DNA of 64,000 nt, from positions 62,001 to 126,000 of the forward strand of contig NZ_PXYH01000003.1 in assembly GCF_003012795.1 (NCBI RefSeq), in the 5' to 3' direction. Of the stretch, positions 1 to 8,608 are shown piece after piece. A program made the translations under genes and the position numbers. The stretch is from Zobellella taiwanensis (lineage in GTDB: Bacteria; Pseudomonadota; Gammaproteobacteria; Enterobacterales; Aeromonadaceae). The notes beneath the pieces are model-generated. The model saw only the letters and a program-made list of their open reading frames with translations. It ran no database searches and was not told where the DNA came from. Each line of letters begins with the position of its first letter. The stretch's first letter is position 1.

Positions 1-22
1 AGGCGCCCGCGGGCGCCTTTTT
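1..22 (+). terminator. Intrinsic terminator of an upstream gene
   Basis: Perfect 8-bp arms (1-8 and 11-18) around a 2-nt loop are followed by a run of T. The gene it ends lies before the window. Confidence 0.75.
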
Positions 23-63
23 GCTGCTGTATAAAATTTATTCAAAGATGTTGGCGATAGTGT

Positions 64-92
64 TTGACGCCACCCCACGACTCCCGTAGAGT
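64..92 (+). promoter_or_regulatory. Sigma-70 promoter of the cold-shock gene
   Basis: TTGACG at 64-69 and TAGAGT at 87-92 are separated by 17 bp. Transcription from here would give a 5' leader of about 145 nt before the cold-shock ORF. Long leaders are typical of cspA-type genes, whose leader RNA acts in temperature control. The leader function is inferred; no cold-box match was established. Confidence 0.5.
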
Positions 93-242
93 GCACTCCA
101 GCAAGATTTTCAAGTCAGCGCGGCCTTTGTATATTGTTGGTTCCTTTGCGGTTCTTCAGTCACCAAGCTTCCCTTATTTGATTGTTGTTGCGTTACCGAG
201 CCGAGTGTGGCTCCTCATTGAAATAAATAAAGGTAAGATAAA

Positions 243-446
243 ATGGCTAACGGCACCGTAAAATGGTTCAACGAAGCAAAAGGTTTTGGTTTCATCACTC
301 CCGCTGACGGCAGCAAGGACTTGTTCGCCCATTTCTCCGAAATCGTCGGCAGCGGTTTCAAAACCCTGGCCGAAGGCCAGCAGGTTTCCTACACCCCGTC
401 CCAGGGTGCCAAGGGTCCCCAGGCTTCCCAAATCCAGGTTCTGTAA
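243..446 (+). CDS. Cold shock protein, CspA family
   Basis: This 67-residue protein is a single cold-shock domain, the usual size for CspA-type RNA/ssDNA-binding chaperones that melt mRNA structure in the cytoplasm. RNP1 (KGFGFI, residues 13-18) and RNP2 (LFAHF, 27-31) are visible. RNP2 has Ala where Val is more usual. It stands alone, with its own promoter, a long leader, and a strong terminator directly after the stop. Which Csp paralogue it is, and whether it is cold-induced or constitutive, cannot be told from sequence. Confidence 0.95.
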   Translation: MANGTVKWFNEAKGFGFITPADGSKDLFAHFSEIVGSGFKTLAEGQQVSYTPSQGAKGPQASQIQVL

Positions 447-468
447 TTATCTTCGGATAATACCGGAA

Positions 469-501
469 CAAAAAAAACCCGCTTCGGCGGGTTTTTTTTG
501 T
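469..501 (+). terminator. Terminator of the cold-shock gene
   Basis: A CCCGC/GCGGG stem is flanked by an A-tract and an eight-T run, 23 nt after the csp stop. The symmetry would allow it to work in both directions. Confidence 0.9.
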
Positions 502-595
502 TCCCCTAACCGGGACAGAGAGGCTGTTACTGGTGCGAACGGTGCTGGACAGACTGTGGATCACAGCATATCCATGATGCCAGCTTCCAGCTTCC

Positions 596-1012
596 TTATA
601 GCCGGCTTTCCATCCAGGATTCGAGGATCAGCTGGGCGGAGACCGCGTCCACCGCATCCTTGCCCAGGGCCTTGTAGCCTCCGGCCTCGAACAGCCGGGC
701 GCGGGCGTCGGTGGTGGTCAGGCGCTCGTCCTGCAGCTCGACAGCCAGGCCGAAGCGGCCGTGCAGCCGGTTGGCGAACTTGCGCGCCCGCCGGCTGATG
801 TCCTGCTCGGTGCCGTCCATATTGAGGGGCAGCCCCACCACCAGCAGCGCCGGCTGCCATTCCTTTAGCAGCGTCTCTATTCTGCCCCAGTCGGGTACAC
901 CGTCGTTGGCTTTCAGTGCGGTCAGTGGACGGGCGGTGGCCGTCAGTTCCTGGCCCACAGCCACGCCAATGCTTTTCAGGCCGAAGTCGAAGCCGATCAG
1001 GGTACGGTTCAT
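596..1012 (-). CDS. ruvX: Putative pre-16S rRNA nuclease / Holliday junction resolvase-like YqgF
   Basis: This 138-aa protein has the RNase H-like fold of the YqgF/RuvX family. E. coli YqgF processes the 5' end of 16S rRNA; the older name is Holliday junction resolvase-like. Family signatures are the N-terminal FDFG with Asp9, VVGLPLN near residue 58, DERLTT near 95 and a C-terminal KDAVDAVSA acidic patch. The start codon overlaps the yqgE stop by 4 bp (ATGA), so the two are translationally coupled. yqgE-ruvX is a widespread pair. Confidence 0.93.
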   Translation of the reverse strand: MNRTLIGFDFGLKSIGVAVGQELTATARPLTALKANDGVPDWGRIETLLKEWQPALLVVGLPLNMDGTEQDISRRARKFANRLHGRFGLAVELQDERLTTTDARARLFEAGGYKALGKDAVDAVSAQLILESWMESRL

Positions 1013-1563
1013 GCGTGCCCTACCTGGGAAGACAGCTGGCGCGAGTCCACCCCGAGCCGGCCGATGGCCTGGTGCCAGCGCTGGCCAATGGGGATATCGA
1101 AGATCAGGCTGCTGTCGGCGGGGACCGTCAGCCAGCTGTTTTCCACCAGTTCCTGCTCCAGCTGGCCCGGGGTCCAGCCGGCATAGCCCAGGGCAACCAG
1201 GTATTTTTCCGGCGCCTTGTCGGTGCCCAGCACTTCCAGCACATCGCGGGAGGTGGTGATCATCAGATCGTCCGCCAGCTGCTGGCTGGAGCTGAAGCCG
1301 GCCATGGGGCTGTGCAGTACAAAGCCCCGATCCGCCGCTACCGGGCCGCCCTGGAGGACGGGTTGATCCAGCTCGGGCCTGTCCTCGGGAGACATTTCCA
1401 GCTGGTGCAGCAGCTCATGCAGCGGCATGTCGACCGGAATATTGATGACCAGTCCCATGGCGCCGTCGTCGTTGTGCTCGCAGATGTAGGTGACCGAGCC
1501 GGCAAAGAAGGGATCCTTCAGGCTGGGCATGGCGATCAGAAAATGGTGTTCCAGTGAATCCAT
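1009..1563 (-). CDS. yqgE: YqgE/AlgH family protein
   Basis: This 184-aa protein belongs to the YqgE/AlgH (DUF179) family. It opens with the typical [15 protein letters not shown]. The family core is also visible: the [11 protein letters not shown] segment near residues 30-40 and the QPVLQGGPV motif near 67-75. AlgH was named from Pseudomonas alginate control, but its biochemical role is unresolved. It lies directly upstream of ruvX and overlaps it by 4 bp. Confidence 0.92.
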   Translation of the reverse strand: MDSLEHHFLIAMPSLKDPFFAGSVTYICEHNDDGAMGLVINIPVDMPLHELLHQLEMSPEDRPELDQPVLQGGPVAADRGFVLHSPMAGFSSSQQLADDLMITTSRDVLEVLGTDKAPEKYLVALGYAGWTPGQLEQELVENSWLTVPADSSLIFDIPIGQRWHQAIGRLGVDSRQLSSQVGHA

Positions 1564-1590
1564 GTTGTCTCGGTATCGGTGTTGTGCCTG

Positions 1591-1611
1591 GCGGCCGGTG
1601 GATCCGGCCGC
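1591..1611. repeat. Intergenic hairpin between gshB and yqgE
   Basis: Perfect 8-bp GC arms (1591-1598 and 1604-1611) surround a 5-nt loop. There is no T-run on either strand, so it is probably an mRNA hairpin within the minus-strand operon and not a terminator. Confidence 0.4.
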
Positions 1612-1632
1612 GCTCTAGGGGATGCTCTGTTG

Positions 1633-2580
1633 TCAGGATAGCCGTTTTTCGATGGCATCCATCAGCATGCCGCTGATATTGATCGGGAAGGCGGCTTCGA
1701 TTTCGCGCACGCAGGTCGGGCTGGTGACGTTCACCTCGGTGAGTTTATCACCGATAATGTCGAGGCCCACAAAGATCAGCCCCTTGGCCTTGAGCACCGG
1801 GCCCAGGGCTTCGGCGATGCGCCGGTCGCTGTCGCTCAGGGGGCGGGCCTCGCCCCGGCCGCCGGCGGCCAGGTTGCCACGGGTTTCGCCGCCCTGGGGA
1901 ATGCGTGCCAGGCAGTAGGGCACCGGCTCGCCGTCCACCACCAGTACCCGCTTGTCGCCGTCCTTGATGGCGGGCAGGTAGCTCTGCACCATGCAGTAGC
2001 GGCTGCCGTGCTCGGTCAGGGTTTCAATGATGACGCCGAGGTTGGGATCGTCTTCCTTTACCCGGAAGATGGAGGCGCCGCCCATGCCGTCCAGCGGCTT
2101 GAGGATAATGTCCTTGTGCTCGGAGTGGAAGGCGCGGATGTCGGCGGCCCGACGGCTGACCAGAGTGGTGGGGGTGTGCTCGGCAAACCAGGCGGTATAG
2201 AGTTTTTCGTTGGCGTCGCGCAGGCTCTGGGGCTTGTTGACGATCAGCACGCCTTCTTCCTCGGCCCGCTCCAACAGGTAGGTGGCGTAGATATATTCGG
2301 TATCGAAGGGAGGATCCTTGCGCATCAGTATGGCGTCCAGACTGTGCAACGGGAGACGTTGTGGCTCGGCCAGGGTAAACCAGCCGCTGGCATCTTCCTT
2401 TACCGACAGCCGGGCCATGTGACCATAGGCCTCGCCGTCGCGCAGGCTGAGATCGCTCATCTCCATGTACCACAGCTCGTAGCCTCGTCGCTGGGCTTCC
2501 AGCAGCATGGCAAAACTGGTGTCTTTCTTGATATTGATGGACTGGATGGGGTCCATCACGATTCCCAACTTGATGGTCAT
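1633..2580 (-). CDS. gshB: Glutathione synthetase
   Basis: This 315-aa ATP-grasp enzyme ligates glycine to gamma-glutamylcysteine, the second step of glutathione synthesis, in the cytosol. The N-terminus ([12 protein letters not shown]) is the standard start of proteobacterial GshB. A longer in-frame start 21 nt upstream is less likely because the ATG at 2580 overlaps the rsmE stop in an ATGA junction. Visible signatures include [13 protein letters not shown] (ATP-grasp loop) and the C-terminal [20 protein letters not shown]. The rsmE-gshB-yqgE-ruvX order is conserved in gammaproteobacteria. Confidence 0.97.
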   Translation of the reverse strand: MTIKLGIVMDPIQSINIKKDTSFAMLLEAQRRGYELWYMEMSDLSLRDGEAYGHMARLSVKEDASGWFTLAEPQRLPLHSLDAILMRKDPPFDTEYIYATYLLERAEEEGVLIVNKPQSLRDANEKLYTAWFAEHTPTTLVSRRAADIRAFHSEHKDIILKPLDGMGGASIFRVKEDDPNLGVIIETLTEHGSRYCMVQSYLPAIKDGDKRVLVVDGEPVPYCLARIPQGGETRGNLAAGGRGEARPLSDSDRRIAEALGPVLKAKGLIFVGLDIIGDKLTEVNVTSPTCVREIEAAFPINISGMLMDAIEKRLS

Positions 2581-3308
2581 GCGAGATCTCCAAAACGGCA
2601 TTGCAGGGCGGTGATGGCGGTCAGGGCCGCGGTTTCGGTGCGCAGTACCCGGGGGCCGAGCAGAATATCGACAAAACCGAGGCGGCGGGCCTGCTCGATT
2701 TCCTCGTCGGACAAGCCTCCTTCCGGGCCTACCAGCAGCCTAACGCCGCCGTCGGGCGGGGGCAAGGTATTGACGCTGTAATGGGCGCGCGGATGCAGGT
2801 TGAGCCTGAGTTCGGTGGTTTCTTCCGCCAGCCAGTGCGAAAGATCCATGGCCGGGCGGATCTCGGGGATGCGGTTGCGCCCGCACTGCTCGCAGGCGGC
2901 GATGGCGATCTTCTGCCACTGCTGCAGCTTCTTGTCGAGCCGTTCGCCGCCGAGCTTGACCCCGCAGCGGCTGGAAAACAGCGGAGTAATGACATTGACC
3001 CCCAGCTCCACCGATTTCTGGATGGTGAATTCCATCTTCTCGCCCCGGCTGATCACCTGGCCCAGATGAAAGTGCAACGGCGACTCCACTTCGCCAGGGC
3101 TGAAGTCACCCACCCGCACATGGACGGATTTTTTATCGGTGCGCAGGATCTCGGCGTCATACTGGCCGCCCCGGCCATCGAACAGCACCAGCGCCTGGCC
3201 GGGCTGCATGCGCAGTACCCGTCCTACATGGTTGGCGCCGTCTTCTGAGAGCGGTAGCTCGAGCCCGGGAGCGAGCGGGCCGGGTTCATGGATTCGGGGT
3301 ATACGCAT
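2577..3308 (-). CDS. rsmE: 16S rRNA (uracil(1498)-N(3))-methyltransferase
   Basis: This 243-aa SPOUT-class methyltransferase makes m3U1498 in the decoding-site region of 16S rRNA. It has an N-terminal PUA-like domain ([12 protein letters not shown] start) and a C-terminal trefoil knot with [14 protein letters not shown] (about 190-204) and [12 protein letters not shown], the SAM-binding loops. It overlaps the end of endA by 23 bp and the gshB start by 4 bp, so the three are cotranscribed. Confidence 0.95.
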   Translation of the reverse strand: MRIPRIHEPGPLAPGLELPLSEDGANHVGRVLRMQPGQALVLFDGRGGQYDAEILRTDKKSVHVRVGDFSPGEVESPLHFHLGQVISRGEKMEFTIQKSVELGVNVITPLFSSRCGVKLGGERLDKKLQQWQKIAIAACEQCGRNRIPEIRPAMDLSHWLAEETTELRLNLHPRAHYSVNTLPPPDGGVRLLVGPEGGLSDEEIEQARRLGFVDILLGPRVLRTETAALTAITALQCRFGDLA

Positions 3309-3990
3309 AGTGTTCGCACTGCTCCTTTACAAAGGGGTTGCGGTTGCCCTGTACCTCATTGATGCGATGATCCCGCTCGCACTCCCAGTCGGTGGGGGGA
3401 TACTGACGGTTCCAGGCCTCGAACAGCCGCAATTGCTGGCGGGCGATATCCAGCCGGTACTGCTGCTGCATATAAAGATAAGTACGGGCGATGGCGCCGC
3501 GGGTTTCTGCCGGCGGCTGGGCACGACGGCCCTTGAAATCCACCAGCATCCGGCACTGGCCGTACTGGTTGGGCTTGCCATTCCACTCGGAGAAGCGATA
3601 GTTGGAGCGGTCGCCATTGACCTCGCCCACCGCCGGCACCAGGTTGTGCAGATCGCCTTCCATCCGGCGAAATGCCTCGTCGCTGCGTACGCAGTTCTTG
3701 CGCCCACCGTTTTGCCAGCATTGGCGCTGGTGGCCGAATTCCCAGGCGGCAACCACGTGCTCCCACTCAATACGGCTGGCGCGCACCGGCTGCTTGCGCA
3801 CCTGGTAGCCGCAGCGCTCGAGATCCGGCACCAGTTTCTTGCCTTGCCGTGTTATGGGGCAGCCGCAGTAAAAGGAAAGCGGATGGTGTTGATAAATCTG
3901 CGGGGCAACCCGCTTGGCCTGGCTGAAGGTCAATACCTCGGCATAGGCCAGCCAGGAGCTCAGGCCCAAAAGTAAAATTAGATAGCGCAC
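3286..3990 (-). CDS. endA: Endonuclease I, exported DNase
   Basis: This 234-aa protein belongs to the His-Me finger EndA/Dns family, which cuts double-stranded DNA in the periplasm or outside the cell. An N-terminal signal peptide (about residues 1-17, cleavage after AYA) precedes the nuclease. The catalytic [14 protein letters not shown] and metal-site [20 protein letters not shown] motifs are intact. Paired Cys residues fit periplasmic disulfides. It is the promoter-proximal gene of the endA-rsmE-gshB-yqgE-ruvX operon. Confidence 0.95.
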   Translation of the reverse strand: MRYLILLLGLSSWLAYAEVLTFSQAKRVAPQIYQHHPLSFYCGCPITRQGKKLVPDLERCGYQVRKQPVRASRIEWEHVVAAWEFGHQRQCWQNGGRKNCVRSDEAFRRMEGDLHNLVPAVGEVNGDRSNYRFSEWNGKPNQYGQCRMLVDFKGRRAQPPAETRGAIARTYLYMQQQYRLDIARQQLRLFEAWNRQYPPTDWECERDHRINEVQGNRNPFVKEQCEHYAYTPNP

Positions 3991-4064
3991 GACTCATTAT
4001 TATGTGGTGATGTTAACGCGGGGCAAGCTTACCATTGGGGACGGGGCGGGGCAAAGGGCGGCAA

Positions 4065-4087
4065 CCCGGCGGCGGTGTGCCGCCGGG
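4065..4087 (-). terminator. GC hairpin after the Prx5-like gene
   Basis: Perfect 9-bp arms (4065-4073 and 4079-4087) lie just downstream of the peroxiredoxin stop. The following bases are not a clean T-run, so it is at best a weak terminator between this gene and endA. Confidence 0.4.
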
Positions 4088-4093
4088 ACCGGC

Positions 4094-4564
4094 TCAGACC
4101 CGTTTCAGCATGGCCTCGGCGGAAGACACCTCGAACTTGCCCGGGGCCTCCACCTGCAACTCGGTGACCACGCCGTCTTCGGCCACCAGGGCAAAGCGCT
4201 GGGCCCGCAGGCCACCGAAGGCACCGGTATCCTTGGCCAGGCCCAGTGCCTGGGAAAAGGCACCGTCGCCATCGGCCAGCATGGTGATGGCGTCGGCATT
4301 CTGTGCCTGCTGCCAGGCACGCATCACGAAGGCGTCGTTGACCGACAGGCAGAACAGCTCGATGCCTTTTTGCCGGAACTGGTCGGCCAGCACCACAAAG
4401 CCGGGCAGGTGAGCCTGGGAGCAGGTGGGTGTAAAGGCGCCGGGGAGGGCGAAAATCACTACCTTCTTGCCGCCGAACAGTTCGGCGCTGGTGGCGGTGG
4501 TTTTGCCGGCCTCGGTGATGAAGGTGAATTCCTGTTCGGGCAGGCGGTCGCCAATCTGGATCAT
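4094..4564 (-). CDS. Peroxiredoxin, Prx5/AhpE-like
   Basis: This 156-aa thiol peroxidase of the Prx5 subfamily reduces hydrogen or organic peroxides, usually with glutathione/glutaredoxin as the reductant. The peroxidatic Cys48 sits in PGAFTPTCSQAHLPG, the Prx5 hallmark. A second family Cys is at residue 72 (IELFCLSVND). Length and start (MIQIGDRLPE) match stand-alone Prx5 proteins without a fused glutaredoxin domain. It lies 13 nt after sprT on the same strand. Confidence 0.9.
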   Translation of the reverse strand: MIQIGDRLPEQEFTFITEAGKTTATSAELFGGKKVVIFALPGAFTPTCSQAHLPGFVVLADQFRQKGIELFCLSVNDAFVMRAWQQAQNADAITMLADGDGAFSQALGLAKDTGAFGGLRAQRFALVAEDGVVTELQVEAPGKFEVSSAEAMLKRV

Positions 4565-4577
4565 GGATCTTTCCTTG

Positions 4578-5072
4578 TCATGGAGTGTGGGGTTTGAGCA
4601 GTCGGCCGCAGTGCAGGCACTGATAGCGCTGCTTGCCGCGCCGGATGCTGTTGTGACGGCGCAGGCTCAGCCGGTGCAGGCGGCAGCCGCAGTCGTAGCT
4701 AAAAGTGGGGGCAACCTTGGCGGTATTCAAGCGGTGGCGGGTGCGCGGTTCGAGCCCGAAAATGTCACGCATCACCGTCTGCCACTCGGCGCCGTGGGGG
4801 CGGACCTTGCCATGGCAGTAGAACACCACCAGATGGGCCACTTCGTGGGGCACGATTTCGGTGAGAAACTCGGCGGCGTTGTCGGCCAGCAGTACCGGGT
4901 TGAAGCGCAATTCGCCGCGTTCCAGCCAGGCGGAACCGGCGATGCGGCCGCGCTGATCGAAGCGTACCCGGGGGGCGGGGAAATCCCGCCCCAGCCGTTG
5001 CCCGGCCAGGGCCAGGCACTGGTCGACTCTGTCTTGCACCTGCTGGCACAGGGCGTCGGTGGGTTGGCTCAT
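4578..5072 (-). CDS. sprT: SprT family zinc metalloprotease-like protein
   Basis: This 164-aa protein carries the zincin motif HEVAH at residues 76-80 and a C-terminal zinc ribbon with CGC and CLHC pairs. The architecture is that of E. coli SprT and the eukaryotic Spartan proteases. The bacterial substrate is not established. It lies between metK and the peroxiredoxin on the minus strand, and the E. coli sprT gene is also next to endA and close to metK. Confidence 0.93.
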   Translation of the reverse strand: MSQPTDALCQQVQDRVDQCLALAGQRLGRDFPAPRVRFDQRGRIAGSAWLERGELRFNPVLLADNAAEFLTEIVPHEVAHLVVFYCHGKVRPHGAEWQTVMRDIFGLEPRTRHRLNTAKVAPTFSYDCGCRLHRLSLRRHNSIRRGKQRYQCLHCGRLLKPHTP

Positions 5073-5093
5073 GGCGATGGAGGCGGATAAACG

Positions 5094-5117
5094 AAGGGGA
5101 AGCTCGCGCTTCCCCTT
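5094..5117 (-). terminator. Hairpin after metK
   Basis: Perfect 10-bp arms (5094-5103 and 5108-5117) with a 4-nt loop lie just past the metK stop. On the minus strand it is followed by a short T-stretch. It probably reduces read-through into sprT. Confidence 0.6.
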
Positions 5118-5122
5118 GATGG

Positions 5123-6280
5123 TTACTTGAGGCCGGCGGCGTCGCGCAGCAGCTCGGCCTTGTCGGTGGCTTCCCAGGGGAACTCGTCCCGGCCGAAGTG
5201 GCCGTAGGCGGCGGTGGCCTGGTAGATGGGCCGGTTCAGATCCAGCATCTGAATGAGGCCATAGGGGCGCAGATCGAAGTGTTCGCGCACCAGGGCGTCA
5301 ATCAGTTCCTCGGAGACCTTGCCGGTGCCGAAGGTTTCCACGCTGATGGAAGTGGGCTCGGCCACGCCGATGGCGTAGGACACCTGGATCTCGCAGCGCT
5401 CGGCCAGGCCGGCGGCGACGATGTTCTTGGCCACGTAGCGGGCGGCGTAGGCGGCGGAGCGGTCCACCTTGGACGGATCCTTGCCGGAGAAGGCACCGCC
5501 ACCGTGGCGGGCCATGCCGCCGTAGGTATCGACGATGATCTTGCGCCCGGTCAGGCCGCAGTCGCCCATGGGGCCGCCGATGATGAACTGGCCGGTGGGG
5601 TTGATGAAGTACTTGGTCTTGCTGGTCAGCCACTCGGCGGGCAGGACTGGCTTGATGATCAGTTCCATCACCGCTTCACGCAGGGTGGCCTGGTCGATGT
5701 CGGGACCGTGCTGGGTGGACAGCACCACGGCGTCGATCGCCACCGGTTTGCCGTCGTCATAAACGAAGGTCACCTGGGACTTGGCGTCCGGGCGCAGCCA
5801 GGGCAGCTCCTTGGCCTTGCGCACATGGGCCTGGCGCTTGACCAGGCGGTGGGCGTAGGTAATGGGGGCGGGCATCAGCACGTCGGTTTCGTTGGAGGCG
5901 TAGCCGAACATCAGGCCCTGGTCACCGGCGCCCTGGGCGTAGGGATCTTCGTCCTTGCGATCCACGCCCATGGCGATGTCGGGGGACTGTTTGCCGATGG
6001 CGTTGAGCACGGCGCAGCTGTCGCCGTCGAAGCCCATGTCGGAGCTGGTGTAGCCGATGTCGCGTACGGTACGGCGGGCCAGCTCTTCGATATCGACCCA
6101 GGCGCTGGTGGAGATTTCGCCGCCGACAATCACCATGCCGGTTTTGACGTAGCTTTCGCAGGCCACCCGGGCCTTGGGATCCTGCTTGAGGATGGCGTCC
6201 AGCACGGCGTCGGAAATTTGGTCGGCAATCTTGTCCGGATGACCTTCGGATACGGACTCGGAGGTAAACAGTCTGGCCAT
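5123..6280 (-). CDS. metK: S-adenosylmethionine synthase
   Basis: This 385-aa enzyme forms SAM from methionine and ATP in the cytosol. The N-terminal [17 protein letters not shown] with His14, the [12 protein letters not shown] motif and the [17 protein letters not shown]-loop-like motif are intact. The length equals the E. coli enzyme (384). An in-frame extension upstream to 6352 is rejected: the ATG at 6280 has an AGGAAC ribosome-binding site and starts at the conserved N-terminus. It is divergent from tkt across a 242-bp region. Confidence 0.98.
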   Translation of the reverse strand: MARLFTSESVSEGHPDKIADQISDAVLDAILKQDPKARVACESYVKTGMVIVGGEISTSAWVDIEELARRTVRDIGYTSSDMGFDGDSCAVLNAIGKQSPDIAMGVDRKDEDPYAQGAGDQGLMFGYASNETDVLMPAPITYAHRLVKRQAHVRKAKELPWLRPDAKSQVTFVYDDGKPVAIDAVVLSTQHGPDIDQATLREAVMELIIKPVLPAEWLTSKTKYFINPTGQFIIGGPMGDCGLTGRKIIVDTYGGMARHGGGAFSGKDPSKVDRSAAYAARYVAKNIVAAGLAERCEIQVSYAIGVAEPTSISVETFGTGKVSEELIDALVREHFDLRPYGLIQMLDLNRPIYQATAAYGHFGRDEFPWEATDKAELLRDAAGLK

Positions 6281-6522
6281 TATGCTTGGGTTCCTAACTT
6301 GAATTAATCTGGTGTGTTGCCACCCCGTCGGAGCGCACGGCGGTATTAACATCTGGATGGCTATTCTAGAGAGGCCCCAGCATGAATGCCAGTAAAAAGT
6401 CGTGTCCGGCGCGCGGTTTGGCCATGGCCCCGCCGGGATAATAGATTTGCGCCCATTGGCAGTCTTTGGGACAATACCGCCGTCTATTTAACCCTACATG
6501 TGAATGTTCTCAGGAGATGTCG

Positions 6523-8520
6523 ATGCCTTCTCGTAAAGTGCTGGCCAATGCCGTGCGCGCATTGAGTATGGATGCGGTGCAGAAAGCCAATTCCGGTCAC
6601 CCCGGAGCCCCCATGGGCATGGCGGATATCGCCGAGGTGTTGTGGCGCGATTACTTGAAGCACAACCCCGCCAACCCCAACTGGGCCGACCGCGACCGTT
6701 TCATCCTGTCCAACGGCCACGGCTCCATGCTGCTGTACTCCCTGCTGCACCTGACCGGTTACGAGCTGTCCATCGACGATCTCAAGCAATTTCGCCAATT
6801 GCACTCCAAGACCCCGGGCCACCCCGAGTACGGCTATGCGCCGGGCGTGGAAACCACCACAGGCCCCCTGGGCCAGGGCATCACCAATGCCGTGGGCATG
6901 GCCATTGCCGAAAAGGCGCTGGCCGCCCAGTTCAACCAGCCCGGCCATGAAGTGGTCGATCACTACACCTATACCTTCCTCGGCGACGGCTGCCTGATGG
7001 AAGGCATCTCTCACGAAGCCTGCTCCCTGGCGGGTACCCTGGGGCTGGGCAAGCTCATCGCCTTCTGGGATGACAATGGCATCTCCATCGACGGTCACGT
7101 CGACGGCTGGTTCAGCGACGACACCCCCAAGCGCTTTGAAGCCTACGGCTGGCAGGTGATCCCCGCCGTTGACGGCCATGACAGCGCCGCCGTGGCCGCC
7201 GCCATCGAGGCCGCCCGTGCCGACACCGCGCGTCCGACCCTGATCTGCTGCCGCACCGTGATCGGTTTCGGCTCACCCAACAAGGCCGGCAGCCACGACT
7301 GCCACGGCGCGCCCCTGGGCGATGCCGAGATCGCCGCCACCCGCGAACAGCTGGGCTGGAGCCATGCCCCCTTCGAGATCCCCGCCGAGGTGTACGGCGA
7401 GTGGGATGCCAAGGCCAAGGGCCAGGCCGCCGAAGCCGCCTGGAACGAAAAATTCGCCGCCTACGCCGCCGCCCATCCTGCGCTGGCTGCCGAGTTGCAG
7501 CGCCGCCTGAACGGCGAACTGCCCGCCGACTGGGCCGCCCAGAGCGCTGACTTCATCAACACCCTGCAGGCCAACCCGGCCAAGATTGCCACCCGCAAGG
7601 CCTCCCAGAACGCCCTGGACGCCTTTGGTGCCATCCTGCCCGAACTGCTCGGCGGCAGCGCCGACCTGGCGCCGTCCAACCTGACCATGCACAAGGGCTC
7701 CCAGCCGATCAGCGCCGAAGACGCTTCCGGCAACTACCTGCACTACGGGGTGCGCGAGTTCGGCATGAGCGCCATCATGAACGGCATTGCCCTGCACGGC
7801 GGCTTCGTGCCCTACGGCGGCACCTTCCTGATGTTCGTGGAATATGCCCGCAACGCGGTACGCATGGCGGCCCTGATGAAGCAGCGCTCCATCTTCGTCT
7901 ATACCCACGATTCTATCGGCCTGGGCGAAGACGGCCCCACCCACCAGCCGGTGGAGCAAATCGCCTCTCTGCGCCTGACCCCCAACATGAGCACCTGGCG
8001 CCCCTGTGACCAGGTCGAGTCCGCCGTGGCCTGGAAACACGCCATCGAGCGCCAGGACGGTCCGACCGCCCTTATCTTCTCCCGCCAGAACCTGGGACAG
8101 ATGGAGCGCACCGACGCCCAGCTGGCCGACGTGGCCAAGGGCGGCTATGTGCTGAAGGATTGCGCCGGCACTCCTGAGCTCATCATCATCGCCACCGGCT
8201 CCGAGGTGGAGCTGGCCATGGCCGCCGCCGAGCAACTGAGCGCCAAGGGCCGCGCCGTGCGCGTGGTGTCTATGCCCTGTACCGATGTGTTTGATGCCCA
8301 GTCTGCCGAATACCGTGAAAGCGTGCTGCCCGCCGCCGTCACCAAGCGGCTGGCGGTGGAAGCCGGCATTCGCGACTACTGGTTCAAGTATGTGGGTTTT
8401 GGCGGCGACATCATCGGCATGACCAGCTTCGGTGAGTCTGCTCCGGCCGGCGAGCTGTTCAAGCTGTTTGGTTTTACCACCGACAACGTGGTAGAGAAGG
8501 CCGAAGCCCTGCTGGGCTGA
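6523..8520 (+). CDS. tkt: Transketolase
   Basis: This 665-aa thiamine-diphosphate enzyme of the pentose phosphate pathway transfers two-carbon ketol units. It shows the N-terminal [15 protein letters not shown] with His26, the TPP motif GDGCLMEG running to WDDNGIS (about 153-180), and the [12 protein letters not shown] segment. AGGAG at 6512-6516 gives 6-nt spacing to this ATG; it directly abuts the other in-frame ATG at 6517, which is therefore a poor start. The length matches E. coli TktA (663). Confidence 0.97.
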   Translation: MPSRKVLANAVRALSMDAVQKANSGHPGAPMGMADIAEVLWRDYLKHNPANPNWADRDRFILSNGHGSMLLYSLLHLTGYELSIDDLKQFRQLHSKTPGHPEYGYAPGVETTTGPLGQGITNAVGMAIAEKALAAQFNQPGHEVVDHYTYTFLGDGCLMEGISHEACSLAGTLGLGKLIAFWDDNGISIDGHVDGWFSDDTPKRFEAYGWQVIPAVDGHDSAAVAAAIEAARADTARPTLICCRTVIGFGSPNKAGSHDCHGAPLGDAEIAATREQLGWSHAPFEIPAEVYGEWDAKAKGQAAEAAWNEKFAAYAAAHPALAAELQRRLNGELPADWAAQSADFINTLQANPAKIATRKASQNALDAFGAILPELLGGSADLAPSNLTMHKGSQPISAEDASGNYLHYGVREFGMSAIMNGIALHGGFVPYGGTFLMFVEYARNAVRMAALMKQRSIFVYTHDSIGLGEDGPTHQPVEQIASLRLTPNMSTWRPCDQVESAVAWKHAIERQDGPTALIFSRQNLGQMERTDAQLADVAKGGYVLKDCAGTPELIIIATGSEVELAMAAAEQLSAKGRAVRVVSMPCTDVFDAQSAEYRESVLPAAVTKRLAVEAGIRDYWFKYVGFGGDIIGMTSFGESAPAGELFKLFGFTTDNVVEKAEALLG

Positions 8521-8535
8521 GCAAAAGGATGATAT

Positions 8536-8560
8536 AAAACCGGCGTCCGCGCCGGTTTTT
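8536..8560 (+). terminator. tkt terminator
   Basis: Perfect 10-bp arms (8536-8545 and 8550-8559) with a 4-nt loop, T-rich on the 3' side, lie 15 nt after the tkt stop. Confidence 0.9.
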
Positions 8561-8563
8561 GAT

Positions 8564-8608
8564 AAAAAGGGGTCGGAGTCAATTATTAATTGACTCCGAC
8601 CCCTTTTT
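8564..8608. repeat. Perfect 45-nt palindrome, REP-like/RAYT-type element
   Basis: Two 22-nt arms (8564-8585 and 8587-8608) are exact reverse complements around the single base 8586. Each arm runs from five A to GGGGTCGGAGTC and then AATTA. From memory, similar GGGGTC-GAGTC palindromes are scattered through Shewanella and related genomes near REP-associated tyrosine transposases; this is recall, not a search result. The right arm encodes the C-terminus and stop of the neighbouring GGDEF-EAL protein. The element could also act as a bidirectional terminator between the converging genes. Confidence 0.8.

Noticed and set aside
6281-6522. SAM riboswitch ahead of metK
   Set aside because: I could not build a SAM-I or SAM-II core in the short leader. 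Only weak MetJ-like octamers are visible.
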